Of a stretch of DNA of 64,000 bases, positions 40,153 to 49,051 are shown piece by piece. Every line of letters starts with the position of its first letter. Within the stretch, counting starts at the first letter, position 1. A program made the position numbers and the translations under genes. The notes under the pieces were generated by a model that saw only the letters and a list, made by a program, of their open reading frames with translations, did no database searches and was not told where the DNA came from. Source of the DNA: CAMDTE01 sp964504345 (lineage in GTDB: Bacteria; Bacteroidota; Bacteroidia; Flavobacteriales; Schleiferiaceae); NCBI GenBank assembly GCA_964504345.1, contig CAZDDX010000001.1:558001-622000 (forward strand). The letters run 5' to 3'.

Positions 40153-41283
40153 ATGCGATTTGACCTCACTGCCCAAGATCCCGGAAGTAAAGCCCGCGCT
40201 GGAGTACTTCACACGGGCCACGGTCCTGTTCAGACTCCGCTCTTCATGCCGGTGGGAACGGTGGGAACGGTCAAGGGCGTATTTCCGCATCATTTGAAAG
40301 AGGACACGCACGCCGGCATTGTGCTGGGAAACACCTACCACCTGTACCTGCGGCCGGGAACAGACGTTTTGAATGAAGCCGGCGGCCTGCACAAATTCAT
40401 GGGTTGGGACGGTCCCATGCTCACAGATAGCGGCGGTTTTCAGGTGTACTCCCTGGAGGACCGTCGGAAAATCCGGGAAGAAGGCGTCACTTTTCAATCC
40501 CACATCGACGGCAGCAAACATTTATTCTCTCCGGAGTCCGTGGTGGACATCCAGCGGAACATTGGCGCGGACATCGTCATGGCCTTTGACGAGTGCACCC
40601 CTTACCCGTGCCCGGAACCCTACGCGCGCGACGCCATGCACCGCACCCACCGGTGGCTGGACCGTTGCTTGGCGCGCTGGAAGGAAACCCAGCCGCTGTA
40701 CGGGTACGATCAAGCGTTGTTTCCCATTGTTCAAGGAAGCGTTTATCCCGATTTGCGCAAAGAATCTGCGGATGTGGTAGCAGAAAAAGGCGCCTGGGGG
40801 AACGCCATTGGCGGCCTGAGCGTTGGGGAACCCCACGACGAAATGTACGCCATGTGTGAATTGGTGTGCGACCGCCTCCCCGCGGACCGACCTCGCTACC
40901 TCATGGGCGTGGGCACCCCCGCCAACATCCTGGAAAACATTGCCTTGGGCGTGGATTTGTTTGACTGCGTCATGCCCACCCGCAACGCGCGGAACGGCCA
41001 AATATTCACCTGGGAAGGAACGCTGAACCTGCGCAACGCGAAATGGGCCCACGACTTCACCCCCCTGGACCCCGCCGGCACCAGCTTTGTGGATCAATCC
41101 TTTACCCGCGCCTACCTGCGCCACTTGATTCACGCCGACGAATCCCTGGGCAAGCAAATTGCCACGCTCCACAACCTGCGGTTCTACCTGGAATTGGTGG
41201 AAACGGCCCGACAAAAAATCACCGAAGGCACTTTTGCTGCTTGGAAAAACCAAGTAGTTCCCAAATTGCAGCAACGCCTGTAA
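40153..41283 (+). CDS. tgt: tRNA-guanine transglycosylase (queuine tRNA-ribosyltransferase)
   Basis: Exchanges G34 of certain tRNAs for the queuosine precursor preQ1. A 376-residue TIM barrel: GNTYHLYLRPG, LTDSGGFQVYSLED (catalytic Asp), YLMGVGTPANILENIALGVD and DLFDCVMPTRNARNG (nucleophile Asp). The usual zinc motif CxCxxC before TRAYLRHL is missing: the segment reads LDPAGTSFVDQSFTRAYLRH, while the fourth ligand His in ATLHNLRFY is kept. I recall similar sequences in other Bacteroidota. It heads the run to the LptF/G gene. Confidence 0.94.
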   Translation: MRFDLTAQDPGSKARAGVLHTGHGPVQTPLFMPVGTVGTVKGVFPHHLKEDTHAGIVLGNTYHLYLRPGTDVLNEAGGLHKFMGWDGPMLTDSGGFQVYSLEDRRKIREEGVTFQSHIDGSKHLFSPESVVDIQRNIGADIVMAFDECTPYPCPEPYARDAMHRTHRWLDRCLARWKETQPLYGYDQALFPIVQGSVYPDLRKESADVVAEKGAWGNAIGGLSVGEPHDEMYAMCELVCDRLPADRPRYLMGVGTPANILENIALGVDLFDCVMPTRNARNGQIFTWEGTLNLRNAKWAHDFTPLDPAGTSFVDQSFTRAYLRHLIHADESLGKQIATLHNLRFYLELVETARQKITEGTFAAWKNQVVPKLQQRL

Positions 41284-41311
41284 CGCGTCTCCGCGCGAGA
41301 ACCGCACCCGT

Positions 41312-42394
41312 ATGACCCGTCTGGACCGCTACCTAATTGGCAAGTACTGGGGAACGTACGTCTTATTCCTGGCGCTCATCATGTCCATTGCCGTGGTGTT
41401 TGACGTCTCCCAAAAGCTGGACGATTTCATCACGGGCCAAGTGCCGGCCAGCGAAGTCGTATCCCAGTACTACGTGCATTTCGTGGCCTACTACGGCACT
41501 CTGTTTAGCGCGCTCATCGTCTTTCTGTCCACCGTCTTCTTTACCTCGCGGCTGTCGGCCCAAACGGAACTGGTGGCCATGCTGGTGGGCGGCATGAGCT
41601 ACCAACGCTTGCTGCGCCCCTACACCCTTGCCGCGGGGTCGGTCTGCTTGCTGCTTTTGCTGCTCCAGCATTGGTGGATTCCCGCCTCCAATGCGAAACG
41701 GATTGCTTTTGAAGACCGCTACGTTTTGGACGCCCCGGTTCGTGAGGAACGCCCCATCAACATTCACCGGCAGGTATCGCCCGGCACGTTTCTGTACTTC
41801 GAAACCTGGAGCCCGGACCGCTTATCCGGTTACCACCTCACCCTGGAAAGCATTGAGAACGGTCGACTGCAGCGCAAACTGAGTGCAGATTTTGCGCGGT
41901 ACGACACCGTCAAACAGCGCTGGTTTCTGGACCTTTGGTCCTTGCGCACCCTGCAACCCAGCGGCGAAATCCTGACCACCGGACGTTCCCTAGACACCGT
42001 CCTCCCGTTCGGACCGGACCGCGTGCTGCCCACGGCGTCGGAAATGTCTACCCTGAATTCGTGGGACTTGTGGAAATTTCTGCAAGCAGAAAAAGTCAGC
42101 GGCTCCCCCACCGTCAAACGGTTGTCGTTGGAATTTCACCGTCGGTCCGCCTACCCCTTCAGCGTTTTCTTGTTGACGTATTTGGCCGTGGCCCTGGCCA
42201 GTCCCAAAAAGCGAGGCGGACTGGGCAACAACATTGCGCTGGGCTTGGCCCTGGCCGTAACCTACCTCTTTGTGGTACAACTCACCGGAATGCTGGTCAC
42301 CTCCCTGGCGTTTCCCCCGGCGCTGGCCATTTGGACTCCCAACCTGTTGTTTGCCGGCATCGCCGTTTGGATGACGAAAAAAGCACCCAAGTAA
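41312..42394 (+). CDS. LptF/LptG family permease
   Basis: Inner-membrane component of the lipopolysaccharide export ABC transporter. At 360 residues it shows the family layout: helices near 17-33, 55-77 and 101-120, a periplasmic jelly-roll domain (about 125-260; VSPGTFLYFETWSPD, RYDTVKQRWFLDL), then three C-terminal helices (SVFLLTYLAVALASPKKRGG, LALAVTYLFVVQLTGML). The N-terminus MTRLDRYLIGKYWGTYVLFL is typical. One gene only here; whether it is LptF or LptG cannot be decided. Follows tgt by 28 bases, as in many Bacteroidota. Confidence 0.9.
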   Translation: MTRLDRYLIGKYWGTYVLFLALIMSIAVVFDVSQKLDDFITGQVPASEVVSQYYVHFVAYYGTLFSALIVFLSTVFFTSRLSAQTELVAMLVGGMSYQRLLRPYTLAAGSVCLLLLLLQHWWIPASNAKRIAFEDRYVLDAPVREERPINIHRQVSPGTFLYFETWSPDRLSGYHLTLESIENGRLQRKLSADFARYDTVKQRWFLDLWSLRTLQPSGEILTTGRSLDTVLPFGPDRVLPTASEMSTLNSWDLWKFLQAEKVSGSPTVKRLSLEFHRRSAYPFSVFLLTYLAVALASPKKRGGLGNNIALGLALAVTYLFVVQLTGMLVTSLAFPPALAIWTPNLLFAGIAVWMTKKAPK

Positions 42395-43294
42395 ATGATT
42401 GGCAACAAGTTAAACACGTTAGGCCCCTTGGCCCTGATGCACCTCATTGTCTTCATTTGGGGATTTACCGGCTTGCTTGGGGGGCTGATTTCTGTGGACG
42501 CACTCACGTTGGTTTGGATTCGCGTGGGTTTGGCCTTGGGCGTTTTGGTGGTCTACGGTGCGGCAACCGGTCAGTTGAAGGGCGTGGAACGCTGGGCAGA
42601 CCGCGGTTGGCTGGCTTTGGGCGGTTGGGTCATTGCCGCGCATTGGGTGACCTTTTTTCACGCCATTAAAATTGCCAATATTTCCGTGGCTCTGGCGTGT
42701 TTGAGCACGGGAGCGTTTTTTGCCGCTCTATTGGAGCCATTGGTTTTTCGCCGACGGTTCTCCCCCACAGAGGGCCTTCTGGGCGCCGGCGTGGTGGTGG
42801 GCGTGGGCATCCTGTTTTCTGCGGAAGTTGAATTTGCTTGGGGCATTGGCGTGGCCCTGCTCTCCGCCCTCTTGTCCGCTACTTTTTCGGTACTGAACGG
42901 GAAATTGGTGCAGCGCCTCAAACCCGTGACCATCACCCTGCACGAAATGGCCCATGCTTTGGCGGCCCTCACCCTGGCCGTTGCCCTGCGCGGTGACCTG
43001 TGGACCAGCCTTACCGCACCGCGCGGATGGGATTGGCTGTGGCTCGTTTTGTTGGCCACGGTGTGTACCGCCTACGCCTTCATTCAATCCGTCAAGGTCA
43101 TGCAGTTCTTGAGTCCGTTTACCGTCATGCTGACCATCAATTTGGAACCGGTGTACGGCATTGCGTTGGCCGTTTTGGTCTTCGGCAAGCAAGAGCAACT
43201 CTCCGGCGGCTTCTACGCCGGCGCCCTGTGGCTGTTTGGCTTGGTCCTTTGGCACACGTGGCGAAAAAGACCGCAAACGCTTTCCGAAAATTGA
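42395..43294 (+). CDS. DMT-family transporter (EamA domains)
   Basis: A 299-residue inner-membrane transporter with ten predicted helices in two EamA repeats (about 10-140 and 150-290): HLIVFIWGFTGLLGGLISV, WVTFFHAIKIANISVALACL, VVGVGILFSAEVEFAWGIGV and a second-repeat FLSPFTVMLTINLEPVYGIA. Substrate unknown; the family exports metabolites such as amino acids. It starts at the base after the LptF/G stop, so the two are co-translated. Confidence 0.88.
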   Translation: MIGNKLNTLGPLALMHLIVFIWGFTGLLGGLISVDALTLVWIRVGLALGVLVVYGAATGQLKGVERWADRGWLALGGWVIAAHWVTFFHAIKIANISVALACLSTGAFFAALLEPLVFRRRFSPTEGLLGAGVVVGVGILFSAEVEFAWGIGVALLSALLSATFSVLNGKLVQRLKPVTITLHEMAHALAALTLAVALRGDLWTSLTAPRGWDWLWLVLLATVCTAYAFIQSVKVMQFLSPFTVMLTINLEPVYGIALAVLVFGKQEQLSGGFYAGALWLFGLVLWHTWRKRPQTLSEN

Positions 43295-43305
43295 ACCGAT
43301 TGTAG

Positions 43306-43313
43306 TACTTTTA
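43306..43313 (+). promoter_or_regulatory. Probable -7 box for accA
   Basis: TACTTTTA, one base off TAnnTTTG, 17 bases before the accA ATG in the gap after the DMT gene. Confidence 0.4.
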
Positions 43314-43330
43314 AAGTTCGACGAATCCCC

Positions 43331-44284
43331 ATGGAATACCTTGATTTTGAAGCCCCCATCCGCGAGATGGACGAACAATTGGAGCGCACACGCGCCATGG
43401 CCCAAGAGTCCGACGTGGACCTCAGCGCGGCCATTGATGCTTTGGAGCAGTCGCGCACGGAGCTGTTGAAGTCCCAAAGCGAGCACCTTACCGCTTGGCA
43501 ACGCGTCCAACTTTCGCGCCACCCCAACCGTCCGTACACTTTGGCGTACTTGAACGCCATGACCCAAGGCACCTTTTCGGAGCTGCACGGAGATCGTCAC
43601 GTCAAGGACGACAAGGCCATGGTGGGCGGCTGGGGCTGGATCAACGGCGAAAGCTACCTGTTCCTGGGCCAACAAAAGGGCATCAACACCAAAATGCGCC
43701 AGCTGCGCAACTTTGGCATGGCCAACCCAGAAGGGTACCGCAAGGCGCTGCGCCTGATGAAAATGGCGGAAAAGTTCCAGCGTCCGGTGGTTTGCTTGAT
43801 CGACACCCCGGGCGCCTTCCCCGGCTTGGAGGCCGAAGAGCGCGGCCAGGGCGAAGCCATTGCCCGCAACATCTTTGAGATGGCCAAGCTGCGCACCCCG
43901 GTGATTTGCATCATCATTGGCGAAGGTGCTTCCGGTGGAGCCTTGGGCATTGGCGTGGGCGATCGCGTCCTCATGCTGGAAAACACTTGGTACTCGGTTA
44001 TTTCGCCGGAGTCTTGCTCGTCCATTTTGTGGCGTTCTTGGAATTTCAAGGAACAGGCCGCAGAGGCCCTAAAATTGACCGCCAACGACATGCTGGCCAA
44101 CGGCCTGATCGACGGCATCGTACCCGAACCCTTGGGCGGAGCACACCGCGATCCCGAAGGAATGTTCGCTTCCCTGGCGGAAACCATCGACCGCGAATAC
44201 CGCGCCCTCAAGGACCGAGATTTGGACCAATTGGTGGACGAACGCATTGAGAAATTCTGCGCCATGGGCGTGGTGAACGAATAA
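43331..44284 (+). CDS. accA: Acetyl-CoA carboxylase carboxyltransferase subunit alpha
   Basis: With AccD, moves the carboxyl group from carboxybiotin to acetyl-CoA to form malonyl-CoA, the first step of fatty acid synthesis. The 317 residues match the family: an N-terminal helical part (ESDVDLSAAIDALEQSRTEL), YTLAYLNAMTQGTFSELHGD, VCLIDTPGAFPGLEAEERGQ and IIIGEGASGGALGIGVGDRV with the oxyanion-type Gly loops, and ISPESCSSILWR. The biotin ligase that activates this system is birA at about 6 kb. Confidence 0.97.
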   Translation: MEYLDFEAPIREMDEQLERTRAMAQESDVDLSAAIDALEQSRTELLKSQSEHLTAWQRVQLSRHPNRPYTLAYLNAMTQGTFSELHGDRHVKDDKAMVGGWGWINGESYLFLGQQKGINTKMRQLRNFGMANPEGYRKALRLMKMAEKFQRPVVCLIDTPGAFPGLEAEERGQGEAIARNIFEMAKLRTPVICIIIGEGASGGALGIGVGDRVLMLENTWYSVISPESCSSILWRSWNFKEQAAEALKLTANDMLANGLIDGIVPEPLGGAHRDPEGMFASLAETIDREYRALKDRDLDQLVDERIEKFCAMGVVNE

Positions 44285-44329
44285 CTGCAACGGAACACTA
44301 CCAACGCTTAAAACTTCTGCCCCGAATTC

Positions 44330-45829
44330 ATGGAACGAGCCCCTCAGCCGCAAAACAACGGCAAACCCCGCAAATCCAAAGTCGTCCAACTGGACGGCGG
44401 ACGCATTCCGCCCCAGGCCCTGGATTTGGAAGAAGCGGTGTTGGGGGCCATGCTCATTGACCGGGAAGCACTGGGCCGATCGATTGATTTGCTCCAGCCG
44501 GAAGCGTTTTACAGCGAGGCACACCAACACGTCTTTGCGTCGATTTCGCGTTTGTTCGCAGGCGGTCAGGCCGTTGACTTGCTGACGGTTTCCCAGGATT
44601 TGCGCCAGCAGGGCTTGCTGGAGGCGGTTGGGGGTGAATACAAATTGATTCATCTTTCGCAGCGCGTCAGCTCGTCGGCACACGTGGAATACCACGCGCG
44701 GATTGTGGTGCAGAAACACATCCAACGGGAGCTGATCCGCATCTCTTCGGAAATCATTGAGGACGCCTTTGACGAAGGAACGGACGTGCTGGAATTGCTG
44801 GACAAGTCGGAACAAAGCTTGTTCAACGTAGCCCAGGGCAACCTGAAGCGCAACTACGAGTCCTCTTTGGATTTGGTGAAGCAGGCCTTGGACCGCATCC
44901 AGGAAATCTCCAAAAAGGAAGGCCTGTCCGGGGTACCGTCGGGCTTTACCGGCGTTGACCGAGTCACCAGCGGATGGCAGCGGTCTGATTTGATCATCAT
45001 TGCGGCCCGTCCGGGTATGGGTAAAACGGCGATGGTGTTGAGCATGGCGCGCAACATGGCCATAGACCACAACATTCCGGTGGCCATTTTCAGTTTGGAG
45101 ATGTCTTCGGTGCAGTTGATCATGCGTTTGATCGCGTCGGAAACAGGCATCAATTCCGAAACCCTGCGGAAAGGCAATTTGTCCCCCACCGAGTGGAAGC
45201 AACTGACCACTAAGGTACACGCCCTGGAAAACGCGCCCCTGTTCATTGACGACACCCCTGGGTTGTCCATCTTTGACCTCCGTGCCAAGTGCCGACGTCT
45301 GGTGTCCACGCACAAGGTGGGCATCATTGTGATCGACTACCTCCAGTTGATGACGGCCGCCGTGGGCAAAGGCAGCGGCAACCGCGAACAAGAAATCTCC
45401 ACCATCTCGCGGTCGCTGAAGAGCATCGCCAAAGAATTGCAGGTTCCGGTCATCGCCCTTTCGCAGCTCAGTCGGGCCGTGGAAACGCGCGGCGGCAGCA
45501 AGCGTCCCCTGCTTTCCGACCTTCGGGAATCCGGCGCCATCGAGCAAGATGCGGACATTGTGTCCTTCATTTACCGCCCGGAATACTACCAAATCCACGA
45601 GTGGGACGACGACCAAACCCCGTGCGAAGGCCAGGCGGAGTTCATCATTGCCAAGCACCGGAACGGATCGCTGGAGAACGTTCGATTGCGCTTTGAGGGC
45701 GCCATGGCTAAGTTTTCGGACCTGGACAGCATCCCCAACGCGCCGTCTGCGGTATACGAGTCCAGCATGAACCAACCGACTTCCTTCGGGCCCATTGAAC
45801 CGATGTCCGACGATGCGGCACCGTTTTAA
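44330..45829 (+). CDS. dnaB: Replicative DNA helicase DnaB
   Basis: Hexameric helicase that unwinds DNA at the replication fork. At 499 residues: an N-terminal primase-binding domain (RIPPQALDLEEAVLGAMLID at about 25-44), linker, and RecA-like domain with Walker A AARPGMGKTAMVLSMARN (about 225-242), IFSLEMSS, the Walker B IIVIDYLQLM (about 340-349) and LSQLSRAVETRG. No intein is present. A Ser/Pro-rich tail follows and its last 17 bases overlap the next gene. Confidence 0.97.
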   Translation: MERAPQPQNNGKPRKSKVVQLDGGRIPPQALDLEEAVLGAMLIDREALGRSIDLLQPEAFYSEAHQHVFASISRLFAGGQAVDLLTVSQDLRQQGLLEAVGGEYKLIHLSQRVSSSAHVEYHARIVVQKHIQRELIRISSEIIEDAFDEGTDVLELLDKSEQSLFNVAQGNLKRNYESSLDLVKQALDRIQEISKKEGLSGVPSGFTGVDRVTSGWQRSDLIIIAARPGMGKTAMVLSMARNMAIDHNIPVAIFSLEMSSVQLIMRLIASETGINSETLRKGNLSPTEWKQLTTKVHALENAPLFIDDTPGLSIFDLRAKCRRLVSTHKVGIIVIDYLQLMTAAVGKGSGNREQEISTISRSLKSIAKELQVPVIALSQLSRAVETRGGSKRPLLSDLRESGAIEQDADIVSFIYRPEYYQIHEWDDDQTPCEGQAEFIIAKHRNGSLENVRLRFEGAMAKFSDLDSIPNAPSAVYESSMNQPTSFGPIEPMSDDAAPF

Positions 45830-47081
45830 ACATTTGCTTTTTTGGGTAGTGGTTTTGTTGGCCCCAGCGTTGCGGGCCGGCTACTGGTTGATTCCCATGG
45901 ACGCCGAGGGGCAGGCCAACCACCTCAAGGCCTACGGAATTGCCTTCAGCGCCCTGGAGCGCGGCACCAAAGGCGAATGGCTGCTGAACTACCGCGGCGG
46001 CAGCTTCCTCTTTCCGGACGACCCCTGGATTCGTCGGGAATGCTTGGTGCGCGGCGTCTCCGGCGAACCCATCGCGGACGGTGAGGCCGCGGCCCTGCGC
46101 ACGGAACTCGCTTCCCCTTCCTCCAACACGGAGCTCGTCGTACTGGAAAAAGCCCCAAAAATCGCCGTTTATTCGCCGGACGGCAAGCAACCCTGGGACG
46201 ACGCCGTCACCCTGGTGCTGACGTACGCAGAAATTCCCTACGACCGCATCTACGACCGCGAGATCCTTCGTGGCGATTTGGCGCAGTACGAGTGGCTCCA
46301 CCTCCACCACGAGGACTTCACCGGCCAATACGGCAAATTTTACGGGGCTTACCGCCACGCTACTTGGTACATGGAGGACAAAAAGCGCGCGGAAGAAGAA
46401 GCCGCCTCGCTGGGCTTTTCCAAGGTCTCCGAACTGAAACGCGCCGTTACCGAGCGCATTCAAGGCTACGTGGCCAACGGCGGCTTTTTGTTTGCCATGT
46501 GCTCCGCCACGGACAGCTACGACGTGGCCCGGGCCGCCCACCAAACGGACGTTTGCGCCGCCGTCTTCGACGGCGACCCCGCCGATCCGGACGCTCCACG
46601 CAAGCTAGATTTCTTGAACACCCTAGCCTTTGAAAACTTCAATTTGGTCACGGTGCCGGAGCAGTACGAAATATCCAGCATCGACGTGACGGACACCCGT
46701 CGGGTTCCGGAAGAACTGGACTTCTTTGCCTTGTTCGACTTCTCCGCGAAGTGGGATCCGGTGGCCACCATGCTCTGCCAAAACCACGAGAAGACCATCG
46801 CCGGTTTCATGGGCCAAACCACCGCCTTCCGCATGAGCACCATCAAACCCAACGTGCGTATTTTGGGGGCCTTCCCGGCCGCGGGCGAAGCCCGCTACAT
46901 CCACGGCGGCTTTGGAAAGGGCCTCTGGACCTTCTACGGCGGCCACGACCCGGAGGACTACCGCCACCAAGTGGGAGACCCGCCCACGGAACTCGCCGCC
47001 TACCCCAACAGCCCGGGGTACCGACTCATCCTGAACAACATCCTGTTCCCGGCGGCCGAAAAAAAGAAGCAAAAAACCTGA
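45813..47081 (+). CDS. Periplasmic protein of the family mislabelled 'asparagine synthetase B' in Bacteroidota
   Basis: A 422-residue exported protein: signal peptide about 1-22 (FWVVVLLAPALRA), then GYWLIPMDAEGQANHLKAYG. No glutamine-amidotransferase Cys2 and no ATP-pyrophosphatase SGGxDS loop are present, so asparagine synthesis is not supported. A region around AEIPYDRIYDREILRGDL and EWLHLHHEDFTGQYGKFY, then VANGGFLFAMCSATDSYDVA resembles a ThuA/glutaminase-like alpha/beta fold. ATG at 45813 lies inside the dnaB end by 17 bases. Next to dnaB in many Bacteroidota; true function unknown. Confidence 0.72.
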   Translation: MRHRFKHLLFWVVVLLAPALRAGYWLIPMDAEGQANHLKAYGIAFSALERGTKGEWLLNYRGGSFLFPDDPWIRRECLVRGVSGEPIADGEAAALRTELASPSSNTELVVLEKAPKIAVYSPDGKQPWDDAVTLVLTYAEIPYDRIYDREILRGDLAQYEWLHLHHEDFTGQYGKFYGAYRHATWYMEDKKRAEEEAASLGFSKVSELKRAVTERIQGYVANGGFLFAMCSATDSYDVARAAHQTDVCAAVFDGDPADPDAPRKLDFLNTLAFENFNLVTVPEQYEISSIDVTDTRRVPEELDFFALFDFSAKWDPVATMLCQNHEKTIAGFMGQTTAFRMSTIKPNVRILGAFPAAGEARYIHGGFGKGLWTFYGGHDPEDYRHQVGDPPTELAAYPNSPGYRLILNNILFPAAEKKKQKT

Positions 47082-47095
47082 GGTTCTCCCGCCAC

Positions 47096-47124
47096 CGCGG
47101 TGCGGCACCTGCGGGCGCACCGCG
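47096..47124. other. GC-rich hairpin between convergent genes
   Basis: Inverted repeat CGCGGTGCG (47096-47104) / CGCACCGCG (47116-47124) with an 11-base loop, between the ends of two convergent genes. No T-run follows on either strand, so it is not a standard terminator, though it could still pause or protect transcripts. Confidence 0.4.
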
Positions 47125-47133
47125 CCCCTGTCC

Positions 47134-49047
47134 TCAGTTGAACAAGTACCACCGAGCGCCCAAGCGCAGGTGGGCGTTCGCCACAGGCATGTACGGCGCG
47201 GCAAAAGCGGCCCAAGGTCCCCAGCCTTGGTTGAATTGATTCAAAACCACAAAGGCCGACGCCGTTTTCCACCGCACCTGCAGCTGCAGAAACGGCAAAA
47301 CCCACTGCTGAATGCGCTGCCGCTCGGCGGGCAACCAGCCCACTTGGGCCACCTCCGCCCCCCATCGCGGGTCGTAGGCCGGGGCGAAGTACGGGGAATT
47401 CCCCACCGCACCCAACTCGGCTTCAATGCGCACCCCGCGGTCCTCCAGGTTCCACTTCCGCGCCACCGTCCCCACATAGGCGAACAGAGGCACGGGCATC
47501 GCGTAGGCGTTTGAACTCAAGGCCCCAGTCATCCGCAACGACGAACGCCAACGGGAGGAAGCGCCGCCCGTTCCCAAACCAGTAGATAAATCAACCGTAG
47601 ACTGCAGCGTCCAGGCGGACGTCGGTTCCGTAAACGACCGAATCCCCAAATAGCCCGAGGACGTTGGAACGCGCAAACCGTGCCAGCCGCGCGCCGTGAT
47701 GGACCACGCAGGAACCCGATCCGCGCGAACCCAGGGGGCCAGCGGCAACCAATGGCCTTCTGCCTGCCACGGGGCCGCTCCCACCCAGTCCGATTGCCAC
47801 AACCAAGGCACCTCCATGCGCTGCGCGCGCAGGCGAAAAGACGAAACCGAAACAACGGCCGCAGCCAATTCAACCGCTTCACCCGCTTGCGCCGTCGATC
47901 GATCCGGGCGAACTTTTTGATTGAATGCGGCCTCCGCTTGGGGCATCCACCCCCATCGGGAATCCCACGCCAAACGTCCGGAGAGCATCCACGACGAGCG
48001 CGTCCGCACGTTTCTCCACCCCACGGAAGGCGTCCAACGCTGCCAACCGGCAGTGCTCAACGCGGCGGAGTCCGGACGAAACTGCGTGGCCTGAATCGCC
48101 ACCGACAGCCGTTCCCAACCTACGTACTCCAGTCGGTGCTGCCCTCCCCAAGCGGTGTCCAACCCCAACGCGTCCGGCTTGAAGGCCCGACGGTTCTGCT
48201 CCCACCGATAACCCAGACTTCCGTTTTTCCACCTGCGCTGCACCAAGGCCTGGGTGCTGACGCGGTGCGACGATGCCAACCCCCAGCGCGTATCCACTAA
48301 GGCGCGGTTCCGGAATCCATACCCAACTCCCACTACCTCCAAGGGGTCCACCACCCCGCCGTTTTCAAATCCCTTCCAAGACAACCGTTGCACGGCTGCC
48401 AACCAGCTCCCCGGCCCCACCGAATCGCGCCGAACCACCCGAACCAAGAAGTCGTCGGACAAAACAGACTGCCGTTCGTACGGGCCTTTGGCGTTGGTGC
48501 GCACAAAATGGCCCGCCAAATCCGTCCGTCTCGAAAGTGGAAGCCCCGCGCGCAGTCCAAACTGCTGCCCGGAAGCCGTTCCGTTGGTACCCTCCAACAA
48601 AACGGTGGTCACCGGCACGCGCAAAAACTCCCGAAGCTCCAGCGGCAAACCGTCCGCCGGCAACGCCCAACCGGAAGGATTGAAGGAATGAACAGGGGAA
48701 ATAAATCCGCCGCGCGGAAGCGATACCAGGCTCCAAAAATCCAAACTCGGCGCGCCCAGGTATGGCGTTGTGAGTTGGGGCAATTTTTGGTCCAAGGAAC
48801 CCTCCAAACTTTGAATGGTGGTGTACTTCACGTTTACCTGCTCCCATCGGCCCATAAACGAAGGCATTGGAACGACCTTCCGCACGGAATCTAAAGCAAC
48901 TGAGGAACTGGCCGTTGCCGGTACCGAATCCGCCACCGCACCGGTGCGAAACCGCCCTCCGGCGGGCATCCCAAGCGCTTGCGCTGCCGTGCTGATCGCG
49001 AGGACCCAACAGACGGCACCGAAACGTATGATGCTTCCGGTTTCCAC
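47134..49047 (-). CDS. Putative outer-membrane porin (large beta-barrel)
   Basis: A 637-residue exported protein with an N-terminal signal (FGAVCWVLAISTAAQA, about 8-24) followed by about 600 residues of alternating Trp-, Arg- and Gly-rich strands and a terminal RLGARWYLFN, as in a 16- to 22-strand barrel. It matches the Bacteroidota 'putative porin' family by overall character (MGRWEQVNVKYTTIQSLEGS near the start). Start GTG at 49047, 4 bases after the SDR stop; the frame upstream is open but overlaps the SDR gene. Last gene of the long leftward run that includes the feo genes; a link to iron uptake is possible but unproven. Confidence 0.75.
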   Translation of the reverse strand: METGSIIRFGAVCWVLAISTAAQALGMPAGGRFRTGAVADSVPATASSSVALDSVRKVVPMPSFMGRWEQVNVKYTTIQSLEGSLDQKLPQLTTPYLGAPSLDFWSLVSLPRGGFISPVHSFNPSGWALPADGLPLELREFLRVPVTTVLLEGTNGTASGQQFGLRAGLPLSRRTDLAGHFVRTNAKGPYERQSVLSDDFLVRVVRRDSVGPGSWLAAVQRLSWKGFENGGVVDPLEVVGVGYGFRNRALVDTRWGLASSHRVSTQALVQRRWKNGSLGYRWEQNRRAFKPDALGLDTAWGGQHRLEYVGWERLSVAIQATQFRPDSAALSTAGWQRWTPSVGWRNVRTRSSWMLSGRLAWDSRWGWMPQAEAAFNQKVRPDRSTAQAGEAVELAAAVVSVSSFRLRAQRMEVPWLWQSDWVGAAPWQAEGHWLPLAPWVRADRVPAWSITARGWHGLRVPTSSGYLGIRSFTEPTSAWTLQSTVDLSTGLGTGGASSRWRSSLRMTGALSSNAYAMPVPLFAYVGTVARKWNLEDRGVRIEAELGAVGNSPYFAPAYDPRWGAEVAQVGWLPAERQRIQQWVLPFLQLQVRWKTASAFVVLNQFNQGWGPWAAFAAPYMPVANAHLRLGARWYLFN

Positions 49048-49051
49048 CGAT

